DNA of 64,000 bases from Verrucomicrobiia bacterium (GCA_030425485.1 JAUIAM010000002.1:62001-126000), one strand, 5' to 3'; positions 1-9,609 are shown, numbered from the stretch's first letter. Notes: generated from the sequence alone by a model not told the origin. Numbers and translations: made by a program.

Positions 1-2543
1 TCTTCATCCGTTAAGGTCGGAAATCCTCGCCACATGACATCACTCGCGCCAGCCGACAAACCTGCACGGGGAAAAGCTACCCGATCTCCAGTATCTTGGG
101 ATGTGTTCCCGCCGACTAATCCAGGCTCATTATAGGGCACGTCAAGCCCTTGCAGGCTGCGCAAAAGCGATGCCCATGCGGGGACCGAAGTCGAGTTGAT
201 ATTAAAAGCTCCGAGAAGAGTCATACTAGCCGCACCCTCATCCCAAACCAAAGCATCCGCATATGAGGCATCAGAGAGCGGTTGCAACCGAGTATTGGGC
301 CATTCACCCGCCACCGGCCAATCAGCCAGGCCATCGCTTAAAGTTGAGAAAAAATAGTTGTCCCAGAGTGCTTCATTCAAGGCATGAGACAAGTCCTGTT
401 CATCGGAACTGTAGTAGGGTGATGCCCAACTATTGGCGAAAGGATACGAGGGCTGCCATGCCCGCGAGGAAAGATTAGCATGCTGCAACTGCCCCAACGA
501 AACCAGCGGTAGCCGGGGCAGGTCATAAAGAGGCACATAGTGCTGACCTTTACTTGGTCCGTTATCGCCTCCCCAATATGCACGGTCATCATCAAACTGG
601 ATGTCAGAAATATTATTTGCCCGATCAAACCCATCATATAGAGGAGGCTCCGTCCACGAACCATCACGGTCACGACCATTGACTGCGGCCCGCGGATTGT
701 ACAATGCCATCCAACGTGCGCCCGGCCCGTCAGGAAGCCCGCTAGCTGTATGTATATGACTCGAATGCCTTAATTGAACTCGGTTGGGCACCGCTCCAAA
801 GCCAATCAATAGTGGGTTTTTCGGGCGCCCAAAGGAGCTCGAGGTCGTGTAAAGCACATCCTCAATGCTTTGAATTTCAGTGAAATTTCCCTCGAACACT
901 TCCGCGCTTAGCACCGCATCGACTCGCTCCCAACGCAACCGAAACGAAAAATTGCCACTCAATTCACTCGGATCGAGATAAGTGGCCGGAGTAAAATCTA
1001 AAACCGCATAGCTGGAAATCGGATTCCATCCGGGCTCCAAGGGCAATGGATCACTCGTACCCGGTTCGTAATGGTGCTGCCCACTCAGGCCGAAAACTCT
1101 AGCTTCACCCGGCGCAAAACCCGCATGCTTTATTTCTAATACGATCCCATCATCGCCATGCACGTCCTGATTGATGTATGGCTGCACATCACCACCGTTA
1201 TGGCTATTGATCGGTTCGGTCCACGATATTAGTAACGCTCCATGAGGCACTTGGGAAGGAACTTCATCTCCGTCCAAAACCATAGACTGAGTTGCGCCCT
1301 TTCGCCAATGGAGCCGTAGCCGATAGGTCGTGGGGGCCAGCTCGACATTATAGGGGTTCACCAAAGTCACTGCAGGTATGATGGTGATCTGGAGCCTGTA
1401 ACGCCCGTCAGCGGCAGGGACAGGGTCGTAGCGCGCCCCCCAGTTCATTTGCCACATGCCCACGACTGGATTGATACCGTGGATATTCTGGTCAAAGGAA
1501 TGAGCTCTCACCTTCACGGGCGCATTAAGATCCCCCCAAGAGGTTCCCAATTCGTCATCATTTCCAGAATTATAAAACGAGCGCAACAACCCCCATGTCG
1601 GGGCATCGGGGAATCCGGCTCCCGAAACGATAGGCTGGCCATCAGCGTAAGCGCCCGTGAAATTTCGCGACAGAATACGCGTCAGATCTTCCTTAAACCC
1701 ACCCTGCGCAGTATTAATTAACAACCCGCTGCTATATGGGGATATATCATGGAAGTGTTCGGCCACGCTTAAATCATCACCCAAGTGGTACAGATCGGTC
1801 ACGGCATTCAAACGGTCATGCACGTCCGGAGTTAAATCAATGTCCTCTCCCAGCATTTTTTCCCAACGAGGCTGGTGCGCCATACTCAGGCGCAATATCT
1901 GATCAGCATAATCAGACTCCCCTGTCGCCCTGTAACTGTCCGGTTCGCGAGCACGGATGTTTGCTTTGATTCCCTCGTCGCCCACCCAATATGCATAATA
2001 ACCGTCCACGTTTCCATCGTTTGTAATGGGGATTTGCTCAGCCTCCACTTCAACCGTGCCGAAACGATCACCAACCAGTACTACTGGATCATTCAAGATT
2101 TCGTTTACTGGGTCCGGAGATTCCGACAGAGTGGACACCAACCAATGCGGCTGACCACGTTCAAAAGGTGAAGCTCCTGCCGGATCAGGCTCGCTATGCC
2201 AGACGCCAGTCCAATAGCGATGGGTGGCATTCTCATCGAGCAAATCAGCCCGTGCGGTGACACGTTGATCAGAACCGCTGTATTTTTGAAGCTCCCCCAG
2301 CGCAACAGAGAGTCCAAGGAGTGCATTTTGCTTCGCGCTAGTATGCTCAACATGCTGCGTAGCCGTTCTAAGCTCTACTTGCAAAACAGAAGTCAGACTA
2401 ACTAACAATAACAGGATAAAAGCCATCAATGACATGGCAAGAATCAGAGCGAATCCACTACAGGCAGACAGCCTCTCCGTCCCGAAAATACAACTATCAA
2501 CCGCATTTTGGTTGCCTGATTTCTTTAACACAAATCTATCCAT
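1..2543 (-). CDS. Verru_Chthon cassette protein A-like membrane-anchored protein, 3' end cut by window edge
   Basis: An uninterrupted minus-strand frame begins with ATG at 2543 and runs off the left edge, giving at least 847 codons with no stop. The N-terminus is a short charged/polar stretch, then SGFALILAMSLMAFILLLLV and a polar segment (about residues 33-60). That is a single type-IV-pilin-like hydrophobic helix with no cleavage-site glutamate. The rest is a long soluble domain rich in Asp, Trp and Pro. This layout (GFALI helix followed by a very large exported domain) matches what I remember of the Verrucomicrobia-restricted Verru_Chthon cassette protein A family. That family normally sits with partner proteins B, C and D, which would lie left of this window. 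The function of the cassette is unknown; a pseudopilus-like envelope structure is an inference. The gene diverges from the GntR gene at 3004. Confidence 0.6.
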   Translation of the reverse strand, partial: MDRFVLKKSGNQNAVDSCIFGTERLSACSGFALILAMSLMAFILLLLVSLTSVLQVELRTATQHVEHTSAKQNALLGLSVALGELQKYSGSDQRVTARADLLDENATHRYWTGVWHSEPDPAGASPFERGQPHWLVSTLSESPDPVNEILNDPVVLVGDRFGTVEVEAEQIPITNDGNVDGYYAYWVGDEGIKANIRAREPDSYRATGESDYADQILRLSMAHQPRWEKMLGEDIDLTPDVHDRLNAVTDLYHLGDDLSVAEHFHDISPYSSGLLINTAQGGFKEDLTRILSRNFTGAYADGQPIVSGAGFPDAPTWGLLRSFYNSGNDDELGTSWGDLNAPVKVRAHSFDQNIHGINPVVGMWQMNWGARYDPVPAADGRYRLQITIIPAVTLVNPYNVELAPTTYRLRLHWRKGATQSMVLDGDEVPSQVPHGALLISWTEPINSHNGGDVQPYINQDVHGDDGIVLEIKHAGFAPGEARVFGLSGQHHYEPGTSDPLPLEPGWNPISSYAVLDFTPATYLDPSELSGNFSFRLRWERVDAVLSAEVFEGNFTEIQSIEDVLYTTSSSFGRPKNPLLIGFGAVPNRVQLRHSSHIHTASGLPDGPGARWMALYNPRAAVNGRDRDGSWTEPPLYDGFDRANNISDIQFDDDRAYWGGDNGPSKGQHYVPLYDLPRLPLVSLGQLQHANLSSRAWQPSYPFANSWASPYYSSDEQDLSHALNEALWDNYFFSTLSDGLADWPVAGEWPNTRLQPLSDASYADALVWDEGAASMTLLGAFNINSTSVPAWASLLRSLQGLDVPYNEPGLVGGNTSQDTGDRVAFPRAGLSAGASDVMWRGFPTLTDE

Positions 2544-3003
2544 ACACGATTAAGAGTTGAAGAATGTAATCCATTCATTCTGCAATGTCATGCGGCCTGG
2601 AATGAGCTTAGCCAATAACGATCCACTTGTTACACAAACCCAATGCACGACACAGATATACCCCTGTATACACAGCAATGGCAAGCTTGAGTTTTACATA
2701 TTAGCTAACCTGCACCAAGGCAGTGAAACCATAACCATTGCTATTCTCTTTACGTTAAAGAAACAACCGTCTTAATGTACTAGCTAGCACATTTCGGTTT
2801 AATAGCAGGTTAATCGAAGCCCATAACAAACGCCGTAAGCCACTTGTATGGACCGCTTCCGCCCTTGCCCTCCTCGGCTTGTGTCGCAACCTCCAACTCA
2901 GGAAATCGGAAAATACTCTTATTGACTTGATTGCCAAGCACAACAGTGCATACAATATTTTTCTGCATTGAAATGAGCCATTTCAAAACCCTACTCTCCA
3001 ACA
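2544..3003. other. Intergenic control region between divergent genes
   Basis: This 460-base stretch separates the divergent genes starting at 2543 (minus) and 3004 (plus). It is AT-richer than its surroundings and short frames in it look non-coding. An imperfect palindrome TCTTTA-CGT-TAAAGA lies at about 2747-2761 and could be a regulator site. I found no convincing sigma-70 promoter. Confidence 0.4.
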
Positions 3004-3732
3004 ATGACCGGTCCTATAACCATAGCGCATAATTATATCCGCGAACGCATACTATCCGGCGAATTTGCGCCCGGCGACGCACTAGCAGGCAAGCACCTCG
3101 CCGAGCAGATTGGAGTCAGTCGCACACCAGTCCGAGATGCCCTTCGCCAATTGGAAACCGAAGGCCTTATCGAGATCAATCCGCGCCAGGAGGCCCGCGT
3201 CAAAAAAGCCAGCTACGAAGACATACGAGACATTTGGGAGTTGCGCATCGCATTAGAAACTCATGCTGCGACACTGGCGGCCGCGCGGCACAGCCAAGAA
3301 GATCTCGATCGGATGGAAGATTTACTCGCCGCGATGCGCACGATCATAGACAAAATGGATGTAGCTGAAGCCGAAGAACATTGGGAGCTATACCAGCAAC
3401 TGGGTCAAAGCGACCTGCGCTTCCACCTCGCAATCCTAGATGCCTCGCGTAACAAGTTGATAAAGGCTGAAGTGGACCGTTTTCGCATAATCCACGACAT
3501 CGTATTGCCAATCCGTAGGAGTTCCACCCGCCCTCAGAACTCTAAATCAAAAGCAGAGAATATGGTGATTTGGGAAAGCCACCAGGCCATCTTTAAAGCT
3601 ATTCGTCGACGCGACGAAATGGCCACCTACCTCGCCATGAAGGAACACCTCATATCCCCGATGCAACGCCGCATGCGAATTCTCAGGCAAGAAATGGAGA
3701 TACAATCAGTGCGAGTGCCGGAGCAAGTCTAG
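3004..3732 (+). CDS. GntR-family transcriptional regulator, FadR/FCD subfamily
   Basis: This is a 242-residue DNA-binding regulator. Residues about 5-70 form the GntR winged helix (AEQIGVSRTPVRDALRQLE, then the wing around INPRQEARV). Residues about 75-220 form an all-helical FCD effector domain. The FCD metal ligands are visible as D137, H141, H193 and H215, so a metal-assisted carboxylate effector is likely; this family typically senses small organic acids. The gene stands alone, divergent from the Verru_Chthon-like gene. It is separated by about 680 bases from the aldehyde dehydrogenase operon, whose acid-catabolic enzymes make it a plausible target. That link is inference only. The family call is secure; target and ligand are unknown. 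Confidence 0.9.
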   Translation: MTGPITIAHNYIRERILSGEFAPGDALAGKHLAEQIGVSRTPVRDALRQLETEGLIEINPRQEARVKKASYEDIRDIWELRIALETHAATLAAARHSQEDLDRMEDLLAAMRTIIDKMDVAEAEEHWELYQQLGQSDLRFHLAILDASRNKLIKAEVDRFRIIHDIVLPIRRSSTRPQNSKSKAENMVIWESHQAIFKAIRRRDEMATYLAMKEHLISPMQRRMRILRQEMEIQSVRVPEQV

Positions 3733-4409
3733 GTCGTGTCTTCAAATTAAGAAACGAGGGAAAAAGAGGTAATTTTGAGGATTTTTTTGGCTTTCGAAGT
3801 GGTGTGAATCCAGATTCATGAACTGAGAAAACGGAAAAAGACGCGAAAAGACCCTTTTCTACCGACCTTGATGAATTTGAAAACACCGCCTAGGATTTCT
3901 GCAAACAATACGTTTAATTCTCTACCTAAGATTTTATAAAGTTCACGGCGCATGTTACGCAGGCAATCAAGTGTAACATATATTTGTTTCAGTGACTTAA
4001 AAAGTCACGGACGGCTTGAATACCCGCCTTTTGTCGAGCGTAGTGATAATAGCGAATAGCGTCATCCCATGATGATTACCCTGCCTGTTACACGACGGAG
4101 CAATTTGATAAAAACAAACGGATGCTCGGTTAAACCAGGGTGTATTTGAAGAATAGAAGTGTGTGGTGGCGTGAGCTCTCTTCGTTTTCCTGGAAAGCAA
4201 ACGGACTCTCATCGATGATATCAATACCCCTACATGTGCTCAGCACGCACTGGCATCGCGCAAAAACCGAGGGAATATTGACAAAACGGCCTCGTCCCCT
4301 ACCTGAGAGGCGAATACATACCGCTATTGCATCGACCTCGACCAGACGCGAAAACAGGGAGGCTAACCACACCAACTATCTTAACGATATTTGGGTGCTC
4401 GCTCCATGA
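3733..4409. other. Long gene-free interval
   Basis: About 680 bases lie between the GntR stop and the aldehyde dehydrogenase stop. Frames up to about 90 codons exist on both strands but resemble no family I recognise. An inverted repeat ATGTTAC(N14)GTAACAT occupies 3952-3979, and the octamer TGTTACAC recurs at 4086-4093. The stretch could be a decayed gene or mobile-element remnant, but I cannot show it. Confidence 0.4.
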
Positions 4410-5891
4410 TTAGAGTGGACGCGCTATGGTCTGGTTTCTCAGGTAGTCGTTAAACGTCTCGGGTGAATTCACGCCGCCCCCGACACCGCTTAAGTTGATA
4501 CCGCCATAGGGGAGACCGTAAGCAAATACATTGTGGGCGTTGATCCAGCTATTTCCGGCGACGACGCTTTCAGCCGCCTTGGATGCCCGCGCCAGGTCGA
4601 GACTCCAAATGCTGTTAGCCAGCCCGTAGCGAACACGGTTGATACGCTCGATTGCATCGGCTTCGTCCTTGTATTTGACCAAAAAGGCCGTGGGCCCAAA
4701 AATCTCTTCGCGGCAGCAGATATTACTCTCATCACCGGTGAGCAGGTGCGGGCTCAAGAAGAACCCATTTGCCCCACCCTGCACTTCCGGCCGCTTCAGT
4801 TCCACGACGGGAGTTGCTCCCTCGGCAATACCTTTGTGGTAATACTCTTCGACGCGGGTCTTCTGCACCTTGGACACCAAAGGCCCCATTTGCACACCTT
4901 CGCAAATACCCGAGCCGATGCTTGTTGCCTCCAGAATGCCACGCACTTTATCCACAAATGTGTCGAAGATATTTTCATGCAAATACCAGCGCGTAGCGGT
5001 GCAGCAAACCTGTCCGGTATTCAGGGTAATCGCCCCTGCCAGTCCCTCTGCCGCAGCAGATACATCGGCATCTTCCAGCACCAGCGCAGCCCCCTTACCA
5101 CCAAGCTCGAGCTTGCAGGGGATCACGCGCTCACCGCAAATGCGGCCGATTAGCTTACCCACAGCAGAGGAGCCCGTAAAGGACATGCGCCGCACCAGTG
5201 GGTGCTCGGCCAGCGGCTGGCCAGACTCAGGCCCGGTACCTGTATAGATATTAATCACTCCTGCCGGGATGCCCACTTGCTCGGCCAGATGGCCGAGGTA
5301 CAAAGTCGAAAGCGGTGTGACTTCGGATGCTTTAATGACGACGGTGTTACCCGCAGCAAGAGCGGGTCCGATCCCCCAACAGCAAATGGTGAAAGGGAAG
5401 TTCCACGGAAAAATAAATCCGCACACGCCGTAGGGAACGCGGTGCACCCTGGCCTCAATGTTCTTAATGGCCAAGGGCACATCGTAAGAGGCCTGTGTGC
5501 TGAGATCGGCAAAGTAGCGTACACACTCAGCACCGAAGGGGATATCAAAGCCACGGGCGTTATCAATCGGCTTCCCCACATCCAGTGTTTCCAGTTGCGC
5601 GAGCACTTCCTGATTTGCCTCGATGGCATCGGCCAGCCGCTGTAGCAGCACGGCGCGCTGGCCAGGAGAAAGCGACGACCAGTGAGGAAAAGCCGCATGC
5701 GCCGCCTCAACCGCCTTGTCTACATCGGAGGCATTTGCAGCCGAGACAGTGGCGAGGGTATTGCCCGTCGCCGGGTCAGTCACATCAAGCGTACCCGATG
5801 CAGTGTCTGACCATGTACCGTTGATAAACGCACGGATGACGGGTTGTTCGAGAAAAGTTTTGGTCTGAGGAAGCAGTTCAACTGGGGTCAT
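4410..5891 (-). CDS. NAD(P)-dependent aldehyde dehydrogenase
   Basis: This 493-residue protein is full length for the ALDH superfamily (betaine/lactaldehyde dehydrogenase-like). It should oxidise an aldehyde to the acid in the cytosol. The active-site parts are all present: the substrate-anchoring Asn in FPWNFP (N164), the nucleotide-binding loop FTGSSAVG (about 238-245), the general base Glu in LELGGKG (E262), the catalytic Cys in NTGQVCC (C296), and the C-terminal EEIFGP motif. It is the last gene of the minus-strand operon RraA - DapA-type - SMP-30 - ALDH. The preceding gene ends 57 bases upstream. In that setting it probably oxidises a semialdehyde released by the aldolases. The actual substrate cannot be read from the sequence. 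Confidence 0.93.
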   Translation of the reverse strand: MTPVELLPQTKTFLEQPVIRAFINGTWSDTASGTLDVTDPATGNTLATVSAANASDVDKAVEAAHAAFPHWSSLSPGQRAVLLQRLADAIEANQEVLAQLETLDVGKPIDNARGFDIPFGAECVRYFADLSTQASYDVPLAIKNIEARVHRVPYGVCGFIFPWNFPFTICCWGIGPALAAGNTVVIKASEVTPLSTLYLGHLAEQVGIPAGVINIYTGTGPESGQPLAEHPLVRRMSFTGSSAVGKLIGRICGERVIPCKLELGGKGAALVLEDADVSAAAEGLAGAITLNTGQVCCTATRWYLHENIFDTFVDKVRGILEATSIGSGICEGVQMGPLVSKVQKTRVEEYYHKGIAEGATPVVELKRPEVQGGANGFFLSPHLLTGDESNICCREEIFGPTAFLVKYKDEADAIERINRVRYGLANSIWSLDLARASKAAESVVAGNSWINAHNVFAYGLPYGGINLSGVGGGVNSPETFNDYLRNQTIARPL

Positions 5892-5948
5892 ATTTATAGG
5901 GGTTATCGTTATATCTGATGACTACGGGTCAAATGAAAATACGCGATT

Positions 5949-6836
5949 TTATTCTGCGACAAACGAATGGACTCTGCCGCCGCTCACCTCAACAGGAGCA
6001 CAAAAGAGCCTGCCACCCACAGCGGTGCCGGACGACAGCTCGGGTTCACCTCCTGCGCTGGTGATAAAAAGTCTGGAAGGCCCTGAGCCCACGAAGCAGC
6101 ATGAGGTGCTGTTTGCCGCATCGACACGGATCTGGGTCAAAAGGTTTCCCGTACGCGGGCTCCAACAGCGCACGCATCCATCCCCCCAGTGTGCGATCCA
6201 CAGGTTGTCGTGCTCATCGATAGCCATACCATCCGGCAAGCCCTGGGAGGCCGCAACCTTTATAACCGTGCGGCGATTCGATAGCGCACCGGTGCACACA
6301 TCGTAATCAAATGCCCAAATCGCACGCTCACGTGAATCGACAAAAAAGAAAGTACGCGCATCCGCACTCCATGCCATTCCATTGGGAATACTTAACCCAT
6401 CGAAAATGGCTTCAGGAAGTGCCTGGCCGTATTGATAGCGATAGAGCACACCCGACTCAGCCCGCCCCTCATCGCTCATCGTACCAAACCACAAACGGCC
6501 TGCCGGGTCGCACTTGGCGTCATTCGTGCGATTCCCGGGCACAGCCTCTTCGATCGGGCACAGGGTTTCAATCAACTCTGCCCGGGCAGATACCCGCACC
6601 AGACGCTTCTCCAGCACGACCAATAAATCCGTTGAGCCCTCAATGAATGTAAGTGCCGTGGGACGCTCGGGCATGGGATAAGTCAGGCAGCGCTGATTGT
6701 GCAGATCGAGGGAGCGAAGCGAGCCTGAGGTGATATCCACCCACCAGAGGATATTCCGCTGACTGTCCCATACGGGGCCCTCCCCCAGCCGAGAGGCAGG
6801 GGCCGACAGGCATTCAGCTTGGGTAATAGGAATCAT
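5949..6836 (-). CDS. SMP-30/gluconolactonase/LRE family protein (sugar lactone lactonase)
   Basis: This 295-residue six-bladed beta-propeller lactonase has the family's metal-binding landmarks: RLGEGPVWD with the N-terminal Glu (about residue 18), NDAKCDPAGRLWFGTM (Asn/Asp ligand region), IPNGMAWS, and GLPDGMAIDEHDNLWIAHW with the catalytic Asp. Such enzymes open aldonolactones or related lactones using a divalent cation in the cytosol. The start ATG at 6834-6836 overlaps the stop of the DapA-family gene by four bases (ATGA), so the two are translationally coupled. In the operon it would hydrolyse a lactone intermediate ahead of the dehydratase/aldolase steps. The family is clear; the substrate is not. 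Confidence 0.92.
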   Translation of the reverse strand: MIPITQAECLSAPASRLGEGPVWDSQRNILWWVDITSGSLRSLDLHNQRCLTYPMPERPTALTFIEGSTDLLVVLEKRLVRVSARAELIETLCPIEEAVPGNRTNDAKCDPAGRLWFGTMSDEGRAESGVLYRYQYGQALPEAIFDGLSIPNGMAWSADARTFFFVDSRERAIWAFDYDVCTGALSNRRTVIKVAASQGLPDGMAIDEHDNLWIAHWGDGCVRCWSPRTGNLLTQIRVDAANSTSCCFVGSGPSRLFITSAGGEPELSSGTAVGGRLFCAPVEVSGGRVHSFVAE

Positions 6837-7780
6837 GCGCTGTCAGCTCGGCTTGTTGCCAGTTCCTCAACGCAATCAAACGCGTTAATCATGGCCGCGA
6901 GGCGCTCCTTTAGCCTGTCAATTTCAAGCATCTGGCTTGCCAGGTGCGGATGGCGACTACCCCCGATTGGGTGCCCCCTCAACTCGACCCCAGCGCGGAA
7001 TCCGTCGGGAAAATCTACCGCGTGCAGCATGGTGTGAAACAGCTCGGTCAAGCCATACTGGTCAGCCATAGCCCCGTCCATGTCGCCCGCCCGGAAGCGA
7101 TCAAAAATCTTTCGAGTAAGCTCAGGGACAACTCCGCTACAGGCATTGGTCCCACCATCCGCGCCTACGGCAAGCATTGGCACCAGAACGGCATCCCAGC
7201 CCGTCATGAATGTGAACTCGGGGCGCTGAGGCCGAATGCGGCTAATCAGACGCGCCATCATGGCCACGTCGCCACTGGAGTCTTTGATCCCGATCACCTT
7301 CTCCAGTTCAGCCAGCCGCTGCACGGTTTCTACCTCGATCGAACTCGCCAGCATGGGGATGTTGTAGACCGTCACGTCAATAACCGAGTACTTGGCAATT
7401 TCTTCGAAATAGGCGAAGATGCTATCCTGCGAGAGCTTGTAGAAGATAGGAGAAATGATGGCAACGGCACGGGCTCCGTATCCTGCATAGGCTTCACAGG
7501 CCAGCAGGGTTTCCCGTGCGTTTGCCTCTGCGGCACCGGCCAAAACCGGCACACGACCATCGGCCGCTTCACACACAACCTTTACGATCCGCTGTCGCTC
7601 TGCGGCGGTGAAGCGCGTAAACTCCCCCGTAGAACCATTGGGATACAAGCCGTGAACCCCGGACCGGATCAACCAGTCAACGTACTTGGCCAACCCATCC
7701 TCATTGATGCGACCAGACTTATCCAGCGGCACAACGTTGGGGGTGAAGATACCCGATAACGCACCTGTGGGCTTGTTCAT
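6833..7780 (-). CDS. Dihydrodipicolinate synthase/N-acetylneuraminate lyase family protein
   Basis: This 315-residue class I aldolase (beta/alpha)8 barrel has the DapA superfamily marks: YPNGSTGEF for the pyruvate carboxylate loop (48-54), catalytic Tyr in VYNIP (Y139) and Schiff-base Lys in IGIKDSSG (K166). Family members make or break C-C bonds with pyruvate or dehydrate sugar acids (KDG aldolase, KDG dehydratase, NAL, HypD). I chose ATG at 7780, one base after the RraA stop codon, because the barrel begins immediately (GALSGIFTPNVVPLD). A start at 7810 would add ten unconserved residues and overlap RraA. It sits in an operon with a lactonase and an aldehyde dehydrogenase, which favours a 2-keto-3-deoxy acid substrate over lysine biosynthesis. 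That is inference. Confidence 0.9.
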   Translation of the reverse strand: MNKPTGALSGIFTPNVVPLDKSGRINEDGLAKYVDWLIRSGVHGLYPNGSTGEFTRFTAAERQRIVKVVCEAADGRVPVLAGAAEANARETLLACEAYAGYGARAVAIISPIFYKLSQDSIFAYFEEIAKYSVIDVTVYNIPMLASSIEVETVQRLAELEKVIGIKDSSGDVAMMARLISRIRPQRPEFTFMTGWDAVLVPMLAVGADGGTNACSGVVPELTRKIFDRFRAGDMDGAMADQYGLTELFHTMLHAVDFPDGFRAGVELRGHPIGGSRHPHLASQMLEIDRLKERLAAMINAFDCVEELATSRADSA

Positions 7781-7781
7781 C

Positions 7782-8444
7782 CTACAAGATTCCGTACTTG
7801 GCGAACGCATCCGTGATCGGCATGCCGTTCGCTAATTCATCACGCACGGTATTCTCACCAGAGACCTTCTCATGACTCAGGCGAAGCGTCTCTTCGACGA
7901 CCTCCTGCGGGATGATAACGACGCCGTCTTCGTCGCCCAAAACATAGTCACCACTGCGGGTGCTGACGCCCCCGATCTCGATAGTCGCATTGAGTTCCAC
8001 AATGTCGGTGCGGCCCTTCGAATCGCTCGGGTGATAGCCGATACCAAAAACCGGAAAATCAACATCCTTGAGCTTCCATGCATCACGCGTACAAGCCGTC
8101 ATGACAACCCCGCGTACCCCCTTGTAGCAGCAGGCAGTCGTCAACAATTCACCCCAAAAGCCACAGCTACGGTCAAAGTCGACATCGCACACCAATACAT
8201 CACCGGGGCCCATCGAGTCCACCGCTTGCATCTCCAGTTTATAAGGCTCAGCGGGTACTTCCTCAACGGTCTCGGCCCGGGCGCTAAAGACACGCCCAGC
8301 CACGCGGCCAGCAGCAGTCAAAGCCCGGATCGAACTATCCAGGCACTGATTTCGGTACCCGAGCGTGTCCAGTACATCGGCCACGACCGCGGAATAGAGC
8401 CCCTCAAGGCTGAGGGCATGTTTTTCTTTCTGAGATGCTTCCAT
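7782..8444 (-). CDS. RraA family protein (4-hydroxy-4-methyl-2-oxoglutarate aldolase-like)
   Basis: This 220-residue RraA/MenG-fold protein is the first gene of the minus-strand operon. The fold's active-site residues are visible: FWGELLTTA (98-103) and the Arg-Asp pair in ACTRDAWKL (R120, D121), which bind pyruvate enolate and the divalent metal in HMG/CHA aldolases. The C-terminal GDEDGVVIIP segment is also typical. The intact Arg-Asp pair favours a catalytic aldolase or oxaloacetate decarboxylase over the RNase E inhibitor role. Translation couples to the next gene with a one-base gap. A second RraA family gene lies at 37226 in a different operon, also with a DapA-type gene. The exact substrate is unknown. 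Confidence 0.88.
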   Translation of the reverse strand: MEASQKEKHALSLEGLYSAVVADVLDTLGYRNQCLDSSIRALTAAGRVAGRVFSARAETVEEVPAEPYKLEMQAVDSMGPGDVLVCDVDFDRSCGFWGELLTTACCYKGVRGVVMTACTRDAWKLKDVDFPVFGIGYHPSDSKGRTDIVELNATIEIGGVSTRSGDYVLGDEDGVVIIPQEVVEETLRLSHEKVSGENTVRDELANGMPITDAFAKYGIL

Positions 8445-8581
8445 AAAATCAATAGGTTAGGGTTCGAAAAATGCACACTGGCATTGTATAAGCAGATCGA
8501 CAGGCGACCCAGGCACAGGCCAATGCAAACGATGCCCAAGAACTAGCAGACACATTCCAGAGAGCAAGCACAAAATTTCAT

Positions 8582-8610
8582 TTGACAGAATTTATATTCC
8601 ATATTACGAA
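8582..8610 (+). promoter_or_regulatory. Candidate sigma-70 promoter of the amidohydrolase operon
   Basis: A perfect TTGACA at 8582-8587 is followed after 17 bases by TACGAA at 8605-8610, twelve bases before the ATG at 8623. The -35 is consensus and the -10 is weak. The position in the 178-base divergent control region fits. Confidence 0.4.
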
Positions 8611-8622
8611 ACTCACTGAAAG

Positions 8623-9609
8623 ATGCGAATAGACAACCACAACCACATCGGGGTCGAAATCCTGGCCCACCTCCAGGGCAGCTACCCTTACGCGCAGGCT
8701 CTTGAAGATTTAAAATCAAAAGCAGCCGCGACTGGTGTCACCCACTGGGTCGTCTTTCCCTTCGTCAGCTATCTATTCCCCCCGCATGTCGAGCACCTCT
8801 GCCCCAGGCCGGAAGCCGATGCCCCCATCTTTGACCAGGCCGCGCTCAAAGCTCCCTATGCCTATGCGAACCGCCTGCTTCTTCAGGAGACCGAGGAGTT
8901 TTTCCCCGAAAGCCCCCGACGCTTCCTGCCCTTTGTCATGCTCGACCCCGAGCGTGAGCCACAAGCCCAAGTCGCGGCCTTGAGAACCCTGCGCGAGCAG
9001 CATCGCTTCTTTGGCTTTAAAATCCAGAGCACGATCATCCAATCCAAGATCCGCTCACTGCTCGACAAGGGAAGCGTCCTCGTTGACCTGGCCGCAGAGT
9101 GGGACCTTCCTTTTCTAATCCACAGCAGTATCAATCCGGCGGACACGTGGGCGCAGGCCGCGGACGTCCTGGCCGTGGCCGAGGCGAGGCCTGATGTGCG
9201 CTTTCTCCTGGCTCATTCTTGCCGCTTCGACCGCCCCAGCCTCGACCGTGTCGCCGCCTTGGAAAACACATGGTTCGACTGCTCGGCCCACCGCATACAC
9301 TGCGACCTGGCACTTAAAGATTCGCCCGCAGTTGCCACGCCCAAGAATCGCTTTCCGGCCAACTATAGCGATCCCGCCGAAGTCCTCTATAGGCTCTGGG
9401 AGTCCTATCCTGACAAACTCATCTGGGGCAGTGATTCTCCCTACTACTCCTGGGTTGCAAAGTCTGGCGCTCTCCCCACCCGCTGCCTATCATCCTACGA
9501 CGAAGAATGGAACTGCGTCTCGGCGCTGCCCGAGCCCGCACAGGAACAAATCTGCAAAACCAACACCCTAAACTGGCTGAAGCTTGATGAAAACGACCTT
9601 CTCTCTTAA
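8623..9609 (+). CDS. Amidohydrolase family protein (metal-dependent, TIM barrel)
   Basis: This 328-residue protein has the amidohydrolase-2 (ACMSD/PDC hydrolase-like) pattern: HxH near the N-terminus (H6, H8), IHSS with H167 after strand 5, LLAHS with H198, and a late Asp in IWGSDSPYYSW. Such proteins hydrolyse C-O or C-N bonds or decarboxylate acids through a divalent metal in the cytosol. It opens the plus-strand arm of the divergent cluster, and the next gene (SDR) starts inside its last 23 bases. In this context it may hydrolyse a lactone or decarboxylate an intermediate; the substrate is undetermined. The start ATG directly precedes the conserved first strand (RIDNHNHIG), which supports it. 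Confidence 0.87.
   Translation: MRIDNHNHIGVEILAHLQGSYPYAQALEDLKSKAAATGVTHWVVFPFVSYLFPPHVEHLCPRPEADAPIFDQAALKAPYAYANRLLLQETEEFFPESPRRFLPFVMLDPEREPQAQVAALRTLREQHRFFGFKIQSTIIQSKIRSLLDKGSVLVDLAAEWDLPFLIHSSINPADTWAQAADVLAVAEARPDVRFLLAHSCRFDRPSLDRVAALENTWFDCSAHRIHCDLALKDSPAVATPKNRFPANYSDPAEVLYRLWESYPDKLIWGSDSPYYSWVAKSGALPTRCLSSYDEEWNCVSALPEPAQEQICKTNTLNWLKLDENDLLS

Noticed and set aside
1449-2405. Plus-strand frames of 70-98 codons opposite the Verru_Chthon-like gene
   Set aside because: They lie antisense to a continuous 847-codon frame with recognisable N-terminus; no family resemblance and no start context.
3733-3960. Sequence beginning GGTCGTGTCTTCAAATTAAG just after the GntR stop, resembling an insertion-sequence end
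   Set aside because: No matching inverted end, target duplication or transposase frame nearby; memory of similar ends is too vague to claim.
2628-4093. Octamer TGTTACAC/GTGTAACA at 2628, 3971 and 4086 as a GntR operator
   Set aside because: Short, not symmetric in two of the three places, and not in matching positions to genes; may be chance.
4130-4409. Overlapping 81- and 89-codon frames in the gap before the ALDH gene
   Set aside because: Neither looks like a known protein nor has a ribosome site; treated as non-coding.
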